Source of the DNA: Orobanche coerulescens
Taxonomy: Eukaryota; Streptophyta; Magnoliopsida; Lamiales; Orobanchaceae
Direction of reading: 5' to 3'
Assembly (NCBI GenBank): GCA_033398695.1
Contig: CM065818.1
Coordinates: 79,852,092-79,916,091, forward strand
Length of the DNA stretch: 64,000 nt
Made by a program: the position numbers and the translations under genes. A model generated the notes under the pieces. The model was not told the origin of the DNA. It saw nothing but the letters and a program-made list of their open reading frames with translations, and did not search any database. Below, piece after piece: positions 23,869-34,280 of the stretch. Within the stretch, counting starts at the first letter, position 1; the number at the start of each line of letters is the position of its first letter.

Positions 23869-24834
23869 TGATACGAATTACGTATGTAAGTGTACGTAAT
23901 GCGTATGAAATACAACGGAAGATTATTATGTTTGGAAAAGTATCAAAGTATCAACCAAAAGTACAAGCTGGTGACCGAAATTTATACGGTTTTCGGCCGT
24001 GATGTAGGATAGTATATGGGTTTGAATGTGTTTTACCGAATTAGACCTATAACTCGATAAAGGTAATCTCTTCTCAAGACCTATTGAGAATTGATCAAGC
24101 TAAAATCTCGAGACGCGTCGAAATAATAACTAAAGTTTTGTTGAACTCGTTCAACGTATATTTCAAAGAAATACAAGGTTTATTAATATTCAAGATTGTT
24201 TACAAATATCACAAGTACTACTATATATAGTAGTTTCCAACCATAGAAAATACAACAAAACAAGAAAATGAAATTTCCTAGCAAATCCATCAAATCGGCC
24301 GAATTCATCAAGGTGGGGTGAGGATTTTGTGAAGATATGATATCAAGCCTTTTGGAACTATTATGGTGATTATGACATGAAGGATAATGACATGAAGGAA
24401 ACATTTGATGAAAGTCTTCATCAAATGTTCAAATCGGCCGAATCATCAAGGTGGGGTGAGGATTTTGTGAAGATATGATATCAAGCCTTTTGGAACTATT
24501 ATGGTGAATATGACATGAAGGATTATGACATGAAGGATAATGACATGAAGGAAATATTTGATGAAAGTCTTCATCAATTTATTATGCTTGGGCCGATTTG
24601 TAGTAAGGTGGGGAAGGAGGATAATGAAGATAAGTAGGGGTCCCTTTCAAGCATGATGTGGTCGAATTTCCATGCTTTTGGACCGATCCCGTCGTCGAGT
24701 TTTACGTTACTCCGGTTCCGATTAACAACGTAACTCCCATCCGCGTGTTCTTTTCTCCCAAGTATAATGATGCATGGCCATGCGAATTTGTATCGTCGTG
24801 GATGTCGATTTTTATTGGAGCATCTTCGATTGGA
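23869..24834 (-). repeat. 3' LTR of element C, truncated
   Basis: It matches 26180-27130 closely, apart from one extra roughly 15-bp repeat unit. It contains two roughly 150-bp tandem copies (about 24288-24600) with AAATCGGCCGAATxCATCAAGG cores. At 24834 it changes abruptly into gag-coding sequence. Confidence 0.8.
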
Positions 24835-25850
24835 ATGGGAAGCTCGAGATCAATTATGGGGTCCTCTTTGTCATCTGATTTTGTATCAAATATTGGCGGT
24901 CCATCATAACCCAATCCACTTTCCAAATTATCGGGCTCCTTGAATAATGTCTCATAAAAAATTAACCCACTAAGCTCGTTTCGTACCGCAACAAAGTCAT
25001 ACGACCCACTTTGCTCTGATAGGGCAGCTCGACTCCAACCATCGTCTTCTTTGTCATCAAAAAATGCCGCAGGAAATTCGGTCATATCAAAGTCGTCAGT
25101 GACAAAGAGTTCATCTTCAAGATTAGCCGTTTCAGAAAGCATAAGGCCGTGATCTTGTTTCGTGTTACTAAAATAATTTGGTCCGTTTTGGTCAGTTTGG
25201 CCAACACAACCAACTAGCCCATGATCAAAGTAGCAAGATCTAGGTCCGTCGACTAGGGAGACACGGCTCAACTCATCTTCTTCGTTGAATTGCTCCGTTG
25301 AAAACTCTGTCTCGTCTACTTCATTGAAAATGGTGGTAGGGACATCCTCTTCGTCAAAAAAAACTTCGCTGAAAATTCTTCGATGAAAAAAAAATCTTTG
25401 ATCAAAGGTTGGCGGCGGGGCGTCGAAGGATTGGTGGTGGGGAAACAACGACTGGTGGTAAGATGTGGCTTTGAACCTTCGCTTGAAATATTTTCTGAAT
25501 TTTTGCCAATCTGTAATTTTAGGCTTACGTTGTTGTGAACGGGACTGTTTCAATTTTTGCCACCAGAAGGCGGTGCTACCGCGGAGGCGCTTTGTCACCA
25601 GCGAAACGCGGCGGTTGATCGGGGCAGCCTTGAAGTCCGAGTGCTCCTCACAAGCATGGAGCCAATCTATGCACGCATCTGGATTACTATCTCCGTGAAA
25701 TTCCGGTATGCTGCGGAATTTGGCCAAGAAATCAATATCGTTGGCATCATCTCTGCGTCTTTCTTGCATACGTTGCTCCGGTAAGCCGTTTAGTGCGTCA
25801 CGGAGTTTCATCAAGAAATCGAGCTCGAAGAAATCCATAACAAGAATCAA
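24702..25850 (-). CDS. gag-like protein of element C, C-terminus encoded by LTR sequence
   Basis: Open frame of 382 codons. Residues about 42-145 have the gypsy-type gag pattern (IPEFHGDSNPDACIDWLHACE, RRVSLVTKRLRGSTAFWWQKL, WQKFRKYFKRRF). Next come an FPHHQSF/PPPTFDQRFFFHRR segment and a long acidic region rich in Asp/Glu. No zinc knuckle is seen. The last 44 or so codons, from IPIEDAPIKIDIHDD to LLIGTGVT, lie in LTR sequence shared with 26998-27130, so the present stop is a product of a deletion that joined gag to the LTR. The first Met at 25850 is in a good position; MDFFELDFL at 25838 is an alternative. It probably forms particles if expressed. Clean coding over more than 1.1 kb suggests recent activity or selection. 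Confidence 0.75.
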   Translation of the reverse strand: MILVMDFFELDFLMKLRDALNGLPEQRMQERRRDDANDIDFLAKFRSIPEFHGDSNPDACIDWLHACEEHSDFKAAPINRRVSLVTKRLRGSTAFWWQKLKQSRSQQRKPKITDWQKFRKYFKRRFKATSYHQSLFPHHQSFDAPPPTFDQRFFFHRRIFSEVFFDEEDVPTTIFNEVDETEFSTEQFNEEDELSRVSLVDGPRSCYFDHGLVGCVGQTDQNGPNYFSNTKQDHGLMLSETANLEDELFVTDDFDMTEFPAAFFDDKEDDGWSRAALSEQSGSYDFVAVRNELSGLIFYETLFKEPDNLESGLGYDGPPIFDTKSDDKEDPIIDLELPIPIEDAPIKIDIHDDTNSHGHASLYLGEKNTRMGVTLLIGTGVT

Positions 25851-26162
25851 GAGATAGTTCTTGATAAGAAATCGGACAGAAAATTTGCCAAGAAATCCGT
25901 GAAGAATGAACCAAGAAGATGATCAAAGAATCTGATCTCCACCGTTCAGACTGTAGTTCAATGAGTTGGCTTACCTTTGTCAAAATTTCGTGACGATCCA
26001 ACGGTCGAATCCACGAGAAAATTTATTTTCTTCCGACTGCGCTAATCTGCCAATGTTATGCGAAAATTCTTCTAACCGTCAAGAACAACCCAAGAAGGTG
26101 ACTAAATACTTCAACAAAAAAAATTCGGTGAATATAGTTGATCGCCCAAGGAGATGACCTTG

Positions 26163-26175
26163 GGCTCTGATACCA
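26163..26175 (-). other. Primer binding site of element C
   Basis: The minus strand reads TGGTATCAGAGCC four bases from the LTR end at 26180. This is the canonical plant Met-type PBS. Confidence 0.88.
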
Positions 26176-26179
26176 CTTA

Positions 26180-27696
26180 TGATACGAATTACGTATGTAA
26201 GTGTACGTAATGCGTATGAAATACAACGGAAGATTATTATGTTTGGAAAAGTATCAAAGTATCAACCAAAAGTACAAGGTGGTGACCGAAATTTATACGG
26301 TTTTCGGCCGTGATGTAGGATAGTGTATGGGTTTGAATGTGTTTTACCGAATTAGACCTATAACTCGATAAAGGTAATCTCTTCTCAAGACCTATTGAGA
26401 ATTGATCAAGCTAAAATCTCGAGACGCGTCGAAATAATAACTAAAGTTTTGTTGAACTCGTTCAACGTATATTTCAAAGAAATACAAGGTTTATTAATAT
26501 TCAAGATTGTTTACAAATATCACAAGTACTACTATATATAGTAGTTTCCAACCATAGAAAATACAACAAAACAAGAAAATGAAATTTCCTAGCAAATCCA
26601 TCAAATCGGCCGAATTCATCAAGGTGGGGTGAGGATTTTGTGAAGATATGATATCAAGCCTTTTGGAACTATTATGGTGATTATGACATGAAGGATAATG
26701 ACATGAAGGAAACATTTGATGAAAGTCTTCATCAAATGTTCAAATCGGCCGAATCATCAAGGTGGGGTGAGGATTTTGTGAAGATATGATATCAAGCCTT
26801 TTGGAACTATTATGGTGAATATGACATGAAGGATTATGACATGAAGGAAATATTTGATGAAAGTCTTCATCAATTTATTATGCTTGGGCCGATTTGTAGT
26901 AAGGTGGGGAAGGAGGATAATGAAGATAAGTAGGGGTCCCTTTCAAGCATGATGTGGTCGAATTTCCATGCTTTTGGACCGATCCCGTCGTCGAGTTTTA
27001 CGTTACTCCGGTTCCGATTAACAACGTAACTCCCATCCGCGTGTTCTTTTCTCCCAAGTATAATGATGCATGGCCATGCGAATTTGTATCGTCGTGGATG
27101 TCGATTTTTATTGGAGCATCTTCGATTGGAATATTTGATATCGTATCAGCATGCAACTTGGTATCGTCACCTACGTTGATTCTTACTTCGTTTGGAGATG
27201 TCATAATCGCATCAAGTTCAAAGGTGGGGACAAAATCTCTCCCATGTGATACTTGACAAGGACAACAAAAATCAAGCTTCCATTCACTTGGGTTGGCCGA
27301 ATTATTGAAGTGTGGAGGGACCCAAGCATTGTAGTGGACTTTGAAAATGAAGTCTTGAAACTAGAAGAGACAAAAATCTTCATGATCTTGGACCAAATAT
27401 GATGCTGTCGGTTTTGTCATTTCTGGGATCCAATGGGTCCGAATTTGGTCCTATGGTCTCATAAGATTTGTAGCTCTCTTTCTTAGCTTTCCATGGCCAC
27501 TTGAATCACCTGAATCGGATTTCGGACGAGAAAGTTATGGGCAAAATACTAAAACTGCTACGAAGTCGTCGTGCGCGCGAGAATTGGTAATTTGTCCATG
27601 TATTTTGCATGAGGATTTTATGTATGCCTGCGACTCAATCAAGCTTGGTCGGATAATCTTCTTTTTGTATTTGATGATGTTGCCCGATTCGTATCA
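26180..27696 (-). repeat. 5' LTR of element C (full length, 1517 bases)
   Basis: It begins in element sense at 27696 (TGATACGAATCGGGC) and ends at 26180. It carries a minus-strand open stretch at 26998-27204 (68 codons: MTSPNEVRINVGDDTK... to LLIGTGVT) whose end is the same as the end of the gag ORF in the left LTR. No palindrome cluster is visible. The 27200-27690 portion has no other recognisable content. Confidence 0.8.
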
Positions 27697-28103
27697 CCTT
27701 CCATATGGGGCTACCAGGATGGTAACATGCATTCACGACAACACAACACCGTTTAAGATATTATATAGAAGATGACAAATAACTATTTGGTCCGTGGCCT
27801 CGGCCAAAACATATAAAACAGTGAGTGTTAATAATATTCAAAATAATTCAACTGCCCACACAAGGGATTTCATAGTAATTTAGATAAACTTCTCAAAAAC
27901 TATGTTACAAGACTGACACATGACCGACCATGACATACAACTATTTGTGTGACTGCCTAACGTCATTGTTGCTTGTTTGTCCCATGCGTACCCCGTGTGG
28001 GCTCCTCAAGATGGAAATCGCCTGAAATGCATGAAAGGCATTTCCCCCATTTAAGGGGTTAGTGATGGAATTCCTAGTAATTTTATGTCCATATGAAACA
28101 TGC
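27697..28103 (-). repeat. 3' LTR of B, middle piece
   Basis: After TSD CCTTC it continues the alignment with 31495-31895 (CTACCAGG.TGGTAACATG.ATTCACGACAACAC ... CATATGAAACATGC). In the 5' LTR, AACATGC continues with TAGCCATTAA; here it is cut at 28103/28104 by TGTAACACCCC of block A. The rest of this LTR, about 1.58 kb, is missing. Confidence 0.8.
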
Positions 28104-29037
28104 TGTAACACCCCACTACAGCGTCGTGGGCCCCACATTGGAACCCACAAGGCTAAAATCAATTTCGCAAATGGGTCAAATAAATGCCAAAAGGCCAATG
28201 ACGGTAATGTTTTAAATACTCAAATATTTTTAAAAACATCATTCTCAATTACAGTCAGAAAATACCATTTGAAGGCACAAGGCAAAGATGCCAAAAGGGC
28301 ATTTATAAAGTAAGCACGAGTTGGAAAAAAACTGTAGGCCATTATAAAATTTCACACGCAGCGAATAGAGACATAATTAAATATATTTGTTGTGGAATTA
28401 TAAAAACTAGAAAAGAATACACAAATTCCAACAAGGATGCCATAGCCAGTATCACCGGAAGGCTCATCCCTTCACGACCGCTACTGGCTCGAACTCTGAG
28501 TACCTGAAAGATAAAGCCCACGACGGGGTCAGCCATAATACTCAACAATGATAACGATCACAACACAACACAATTACATATCAACGTAATTTCCAGAGTA
28601 AGAACATTCCCCATGTAATCTTACCGAAGTAACCTTACCAACCCGTCACAATCCATATCAAATCAATCCTTACCATAACCCACGTCTCGCATCCTTAAGT
28701 GATGACTGAATTCAAAAGTAACCATCTGTACTGCATCCGAAATGATACCAAGATTCTCAAACATAAACATATCCCCAATATAGAATAATCTAGCCAGGTC
28801 CGATTCTGTCCGCTGGATCGCACAATCGGATCCCAATCCTGATAAGACTGATATCACATGGCACATCTGTAAACCAACTGTCCCGTGACAATGGCAAGTA
28901 CCGAATATCAATACAAGGCATGAATGGTCAAACAATCAAAATGATAAACAACCAATGCATTAAAACGGGAATATCAATGACATGATAACTCCACACAAGA
29001 TCGACAAAGGATCAACCATGTACGAGAATACCATGAT

Positions 29038-29330
29038 GTGGTCACTCTAACAAGATCAAGGAAGGATCAACAACCGAGAAAAACCAACGACACGGTAAAC
29101 TCCAAAAAGTTCGAGAAAGGATCGACAACCGAGAATACCAACGGCATGGTAAACTCCAACAAGAGCAATAAGGGATCAACAACCGAGAATACCAACAACA
29201 CGATAACCTCCAACAAGATCAACCGGACTAACAACCGAGAATACCAACGGTAAGGCAAACTCCCAAATAGGATCAATAACAAATGAGATTACCAATGACA
29301 GGGTGAACTCCAAACGAGATTAATAAAGGG
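29038..29330 (-). repeat. Tandem array of roughly 60-bp units in block A
   Basis: About five units contain GGATCAACAACCGAGAATAC and an AACxCCAACAAGATC spacer on the plus strand. The minus-strand sense matches the element 1 interior array at 5480-5660. Confidence 0.7.
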
Positions 29331-29639
29331 TCAATGGTGACAGATACATGAGAGAATAAAATCATCAACCATATACAAATCATATATACGGGATTTCAAG
29401 GACAACCCGACTATCGAACAGTTACGATTATACATGAACTATGAAGGACTAATCAATAAGACTCAAGATGGACGTCATGATACAACATGACAACGAATCT
29501 CGAGGAAATGCATATCCAACAAGGATCAGAAGACTTTTTCAAGAGGGCAACGATAACTCGATCATGAAAGACCGACACGATCACAACGTCGTATTTACGT
29601 CAGAAAACAGTTCACAGCATGCTCAACAATGCATATGAT

Positions 29640-29850
29640 GTTAGCAGATAAACCCTAAGGCCGCAGCAAAGGGTCACGGAAGCATCTCACAGGAATACCC
29701 CGGAACATAGGTGCCTTTTAGGTCTTATCCCCTAACATAGTTCATGCAATCACAAAATACCCCAAGTCGCAACCAAGGGTCACGGAAGTATCCACACGGG
29801 AATGCCCCGGAACATGGGTGCCATCTAGGTCCTATCCCCCAACACATCAG
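29640..29850 (-). repeat. Two-copy repeat (about 115 bp) in block A
   Basis: GGGTCACGGAAG.ATC..CA is followed by GGAAT.CCCCGGAACAT and GGTGCC.T.TAGGTC.TATCC; it occurs twice, starting near 29667 and 29785. Confidence 0.7.
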
Positions 29851-30353
29851 CCCCATAGATTACAGCTCAAGGAAAGAGCACATCACAAAATGTAGCAAAC
29901 GATGATGCACACTCACCACATGAATCATCAACACACACATGTAATAATGCAACGGTATGATTATTATAATCTAGCAAAATTAATTTACCTCAAGACGGAG
30001 ACGCTAACCTTTCCACGACCAACATCCCTGAATGAATACACGGTTATCCGAATAATCCGAAATGTAGTACATTCCATTACCATCATCTCGAGTTCAATAT
30101 CGGCATGATAATTAGCCTTGATATCTAACTTCTCATACAACAGAGCAAACATGAGTCACGTTTCCACTTCCACTAGACATCTTTAAAATCATAAATACAC
30201 GTCCTGAAATAAAACAGCCCCGAAACTCATTTGGATGTCAAATGTGCAGAATAAAGTAGTTCCAAAATGTCAAGACGATTACAAGTGAGTCTCAAAAAAT
30301 GGAAAAACACCAAAAATGGAACTACTAAAAATAGAGAAAATGCGAGTATTACA

Positions 30354-31450
30354 TTCTACCTCTCCAAAAAGACATTTCGTTCCGAAACTTAAGAAATAAA
30401 AAGCTAGTGATAACTAGCATGCATACTCTGCTCAGTCTCCCAAGTCTCTTCCTCGACACCATTCCTCGACCATTGCACTTTAACTAAATGGAGGGTTTTG
30501 TGTCTATGTTGCTTGACTCGAGACTCCAAAATCTAAATCGTTTCCTATATCAGTAGTAAAGAAATCAGTGATGTGCTGATCGCACTTAGGAACAATAGTA
30601 AGGAAATAAGTGATTTGCTAATCGTGCCCCGGTCTAGGACAATATTCCACTTCCATCATTGTCTTAAACTTGTCCCAAGTAGCAATCTGGTCCTTAGGCC
30701 CAATGGCCTCCCACCAGTCCGCAGTCTCCTTATCGAGGAGGTATGCGGAATATGCAACCTTCTCTCCTCCATACAAGCATTAGCATCAAAAGTCCAACTA
30801 ATTTGATGGAGTTAACTCTCCAAACCCAAAGAGGTAGAAGAACCGGAAAGACATAGATGATGCATCTTCATTACCTCTTTAAGCCACTTACTAGCCTCAG
30901 AATTAGCAGCAGGATGTGTAATCTGTTTTTCCCCCTGAACGATCTGATCTAGCTGAGTCACCACCTGCTGGAGAATAGCGGCAACTCCAAGATTGGCATT
31001 ATTACCCGCCGGTTGGTTCCAACTAGGTGAAAGGTTCTGATGACCATTAGAACACACATGAATGGTAGTCAGCACTGAATGGGATGCCGAACCCGTAACT
31101 GAATGAGAAGGCACGGCCCCATCACCAACAGCACCATGACCACGGCCTCGGCCACATCCTCTATCATGTTTACCTCTAACTCGCATCATAATGTAGAATC
31201 TAAAGATGAGACAACAAAAGATCAGAAACAATATACAATCTGACATAATCTATAACAATAGACTAACTCTCACTCTGGATTAAAAGTGGCAAATAAATAC
31301 TAGGATTTGAGAAGAATTACCGTCACGGTTCGCATGGTATGACATCAGCACAATGATGTTATGCTCAAACAATGATTCCTATGACTCGGTCGACAAACCC
31401 AATATAACAACAGGCTATGTACTCACAAACCTAATCTCCGATACCATAAA
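30354..31450 (-). pseudogene. Interior of B: gag N-terminal remnant fused to chromodomain-end remnant
   Basis: Read right to left: the PBS, then gag from about 31192 (MRVRGKHDRGCGRGRG, as in element D) through AILQQVVTQLDQIV and a stop at 30812. Frame-shifted gag pieces follow, including DWWEAIGPKD near 30710. The sequence then jumps to the C-terminal integrase/chromodomain stretch at about 30412-30500 (KVQWSRNGVEE-like) and a PPT at 30354-30371. About 3.5 kb of pol (protease, RT, RNase H, integrase core) is deleted. Equivalent full sequence is in element D. Confidence 0.75.
31434..31446 (-). other. Primer binding site of B
   Basis: The minus strand reads TGGTATCGGAGAT five bases from the LTR edge at 31451. 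Confidence 0.8.
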
Positions 31451-33474
31451 GGTAACACCCCAATTTTGTTAGGGCTATTATACACCGTAGAACCTTCCAC
31501 AAAGGTCTACCAGGCTAGTAACATGAATTCACGACAACACCACACTTTAAAGACATTATATAGGAAAATAGAAAATAAACAGTTAGGTCATGTCCTCAGT
31601 CAAAACATCTAAACAGCAAGTGCAAATAATTTTCAAAATAATTCAACTGCCCATGTAGGGGATTTCGCAGTAATTTAATAGACTTCACGAAAACCAAGTT
31701 CCAAGACCAACACATGACCGACCATGATATATAACTATTTGTTTGACTTCCTAACATCATTGTTTCTTGTCCGTCCCATGCGTACCCCATGCCATCTCCT
31801 CAAGATGGAAATCACCTGAAAGGCATGAAAGGCATTTTCCCCGTTTAAGGGATTATTGCTAGAATCACTAGTGCATATATATAACCATATGAAACATGCT
31901 AGCCATTAATAATATTCCGTAATATTGTCAAATAACATCATAGTTATCAAGGGTCCTCGACCCGAAACAAAACGCATCACTCATGGTTATTCATGATCTA
32001 GGGCTCTTAACCTAGATCTATATGTCCCATCGGACATCCCTAGTTGAAATAACCCTCGTTCATAATCCAGCACCCTCATGGATCTCTAGACGCCTCATCA
32101 GGCATCCCTAGGTGAACAACACAATCTTTACCACTCATATGCATGATTTAACATGTATAAATGCACAAAACACACTACATATAATTAAATACTTACCTTG
32201 CTTCTATAATACGAAGGAAACGAAGAAAAACAAGTATTTCTTCAACCTTTGATCATACTAACGCAATTAAGAATTTGAACCAGAGAAAATGATAAGGAAC
32301 ACCCAATCCCCCATCTAAGACATTTAATCAAACAGTAAAAGAGCATGAGTTTCCAAAACTCAACAATCAAGGATAACATCAATCAAATCACTAAATCAGA
32401 AGGAATACAATCTTCTTTGATTATATAATCCTAATTCCACCACATAACACGATTAAATCGAAACTAGAGGAAGCCACTACCCAAAATTTGCAAATCTCTG
32501 AAACTAGGGTTTTCAGGAATTTACCTTGTTTTAAAGATCAAAGATGGATGACCTGATGATATATTGATCATATGATGCACTAAATCGTGTCCTAATCGGT
32601 GTTGAAACAAAACCTAGTTAGAACATTCCTTAAGAAATCGCGCTGTCGCGGAATGGAGAAGAAAAGTGAGAAAATGATGGTCTTTGGTCGCTGCCAGCCT
32701 TATATACTGATATGTGTTATGGCCGTAACAGGCTGGAATTACGGCCGTAACAGGATGGAATTACGGCCGTAGTCCTTAAATTCTACAGTCGTAGGTAGCT
32801 CACTGTACTGCCCGATTACAAACACCTCGAATTACGGCCGCACAAAATAAACTCACGATCGTAGCAAGACTGATATTAAGACCATAAAATGTAAGACCAA
32901 TGGCCGTACCATCACTAGAATTACGGCCATAACATGGAGATACTTATGGCCATAACACTACCGCTGATAGTAGGTCTGTTCAGCAGCTAAAAAGGCTCGA
33001 GCAACACCCGAATGTGAAAGTACAAAGAAAATGAGGAAATGCTTACGAAGAGTACCTAACGACAAACCCAAACATTAAACAAACACACGATTCCAAGCAC
33101 CTGGAGGTATGGAAAAACCAACACCAAAATCAACATTCAAAAGTTTGGAAAAGTACAATACGACCCAAGTGTACGGAAACCACGATTCGAGAAGGAACAA
33201 CCATAACCAAGTCACAACATGTCTTTATATATCAAATGAATTTAGCGAAACGATGAAACAGCAATTTCGAGTAAGACTACACGAACTGAACCCAAATGCT
33301 GAAAAAGTCACCACAATACACATTCTTAAATAAAACAGCCTTGAAACTCATTCGGATGTAAACAACTGCAGAATAAAGTAGTCTCAAAATATCAAAAAGA
33401 TTACAAGCGAGTCGCCAAAAGCAAAAAACATAAAAAATAAAACAACTAAAAATAGAGAAAGTGCAAGTATTACA
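31451..33474 (-). repeat. 5' LTR of B
   Basis: It reads TGTAATACTTGCAC...GGGGTGTTACC in element sense (33474 to 31451), about 2.0 kb. In that sense it has palindromes at 32960-32715, a TATATAAGG box (complement of 32698-32706), and a TCCGATGGG-containing repeat near 32000-32110. The terminal T of the TG...CA pair is mutated at 31451. Confidence 0.85.
32698..32960 (-). promoter_or_regulatory. TTACGGCCGTAA palindrome cluster and TATA box in LTR B
   Basis: Perfect TTACGGCCGTAA lies at 32739-32750, with further ACGGCCGTA, GGCCGTAAC and GGCCATAAC copies between 32715 and 32960. TATATAAGG (complement of 32698-32706) lies just downstream in element sense. The same core is used by solo LTR E2 on the other strand (46340-46925). 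Confidence 0.65.
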
Positions 33475-33920
33475 ATTAGTCGTAGACATAAAAGGAAGAC
33501 CTAAAAGAATAGTAGGCTCATGCTCATTGTTGGGAACGTCTCCCACATCAAGAACGATAAAACCAATGGGAACAACCAATCCACTAACGCTAATCAAAAT
33601 ATTATGGATAATCCCTTAAGGATACATAAGGTCCTATCAGCTAATTGCTAGCACATGCAGATAGGCTTCAAGTCCCATGTTTTTGAAAAATAAAAAATGG
33701 CATCAAATGAATCCCCGCCCCCAAGTCTAACATGCCCTTAGTTTCCGCACCATTACCTAAACTATAAAACTACTGAGGTCTTTTTCTTAGGGGTTAGGTG
33801 GGGTGAAATAACACACTACCTATGAATAAATCACTTCCTCATTATCAATAAAATTTCATTTTTTAGACATTAAATCCTTGAAGAATTTAGCATAAGCCGG
33901 AATAGTTCGCACCACATAAA
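33475..33920 (-). pseudogene. Athila-like protease region (upstream part)
   Basis: Right to left: TIPAYAKFFKDLMSKK near 33870, a degraded segment with GGGDSFDAIFYFSK near 33690 where the protease active site should be, and GLVVPIGFIVLDVGDVPNNE followed by HEPTILLGLPFMSTTN (33475-33585). This is the order gag-protease border, protease core, protease C-terminal part of Athila elements. Several stops and shifts make it non-functional. It continues at 23821 once composite B is discounted. Confidence 0.75.
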
Positions 33921-34280
33921 GATGCTTCCATTCTATTTCTGTAGTCATCAAATTCATTAATTAAAAACATCGGAACTCTGTTAATCATAGAGGAACCTAT
34001 GTAGAGAGATAAGGGATGATTTTTATAGATAAAAGTATGTAGTTTTAAAAGCTAGTGATTATGGATCTGGTTTAGGTTAAAAATCGATTGGTTCTTTATT
34101 AAACCAACATCTTTGATTCTTGGGTCCTATCTTGCAATGTCTATATGGGGAATTATGATACTTATGCATGTAAAATTGAGAGTTATGGTTCCTATAAGGT
34201 TGTTGTATAGGGGGAAAAACCATTTTTCTTTGCCTTCTTGATTGCCTCCTGGTTCTCCAGTTCGGTTCCTATATTTGTTG
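33921..34280 (-). other. Second copy of the SIRE-like gag leader, joined to Athila sequence
   Basis: 33921-34130 closely resembles 44815-44987 (AACCTAAACCAGATCC... down to an AATGGAAGCA start context in minus-strand sense). Here the leader comes directly after the gag C-terminal sequence (34080-34280 reads like NQRCWFNKEP), and the reading frame after the start runs into Athila sequence at 33920. No LTR separates them. Confidence 0.5.

Larger units (their letters stand above)
23869..27696 (-). mobile_element. Element C: gag-bearing non-autonomous LTR retrotransposon, minus strand
   Basis: The ends form an inverted pair, TGATACGAAT...ATTCGTATCA, with TSD CCTTC on both sides. The right LTR (5') is 26180-27696. 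The left LTR (3') is 23869 to about 24834 and lacks the first roughly 570 bases of the LTR plus the PPT region. A Met-type PBS (complement of 26163-26175) lies beside the 5' LTR. A single long gag ORF fills the interior; no pol domain is present. Confidence 0.85.
28104..30353 (-). repeat. Block A: LTR-like segment, probably chimeric, minus strand
   Basis: It runs TGTAACACCCC...GAGTATTACA and is followed by the PPT region of B. Its left third (28104-28560) resembles the 3' end of element 1's LTR, including GACCCCGTCGTGGGCTTTAT. 28700-29330 resembles the interior of element 1, including the tandem array. Its last roughly 140 bases (30210-30353) match the right end of B's 5' LTR (33330-33474). 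No palindrome cluster is present. The simplest reading is insertion of a foreign LTR or element into B's 3' LTR followed by recombination between the similar termini, which removed the remainder. Confidence 0.55.
23822..33474 (-). mobile_element. Composite B: Tekay-like deletion derivative with nested elements, minus strand
   Basis: It is bracketed by ATTAG (23817-23821 and 33475-33479) inside the Athila-like protease. The left end TGCAACAACCTAATTTTCTT aligns with the internal LTR edge at 31451 (GGTAACACCCCAATTTTGTT), and the right end is TATTACA. Parts: 3' LTR pieces (23822-23868 and 27697-28103), element C inside that LTR, block A (28104-30353), a short interior (30354-31450), and the 5' LTR (31451-33474). 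The interior keeps only gag N-terminal and chromodomain-end fragments, so it could not move on its own. Confidence 0.8.

Noticed and set aside
28104..30353. Block A as a simple solo LTR
   Set aside because: Only the left side shows a target break (CATGC, 28099-28103); the expected continuation of the host LTR is missing on the right, so a clean solo LTR does not fit.
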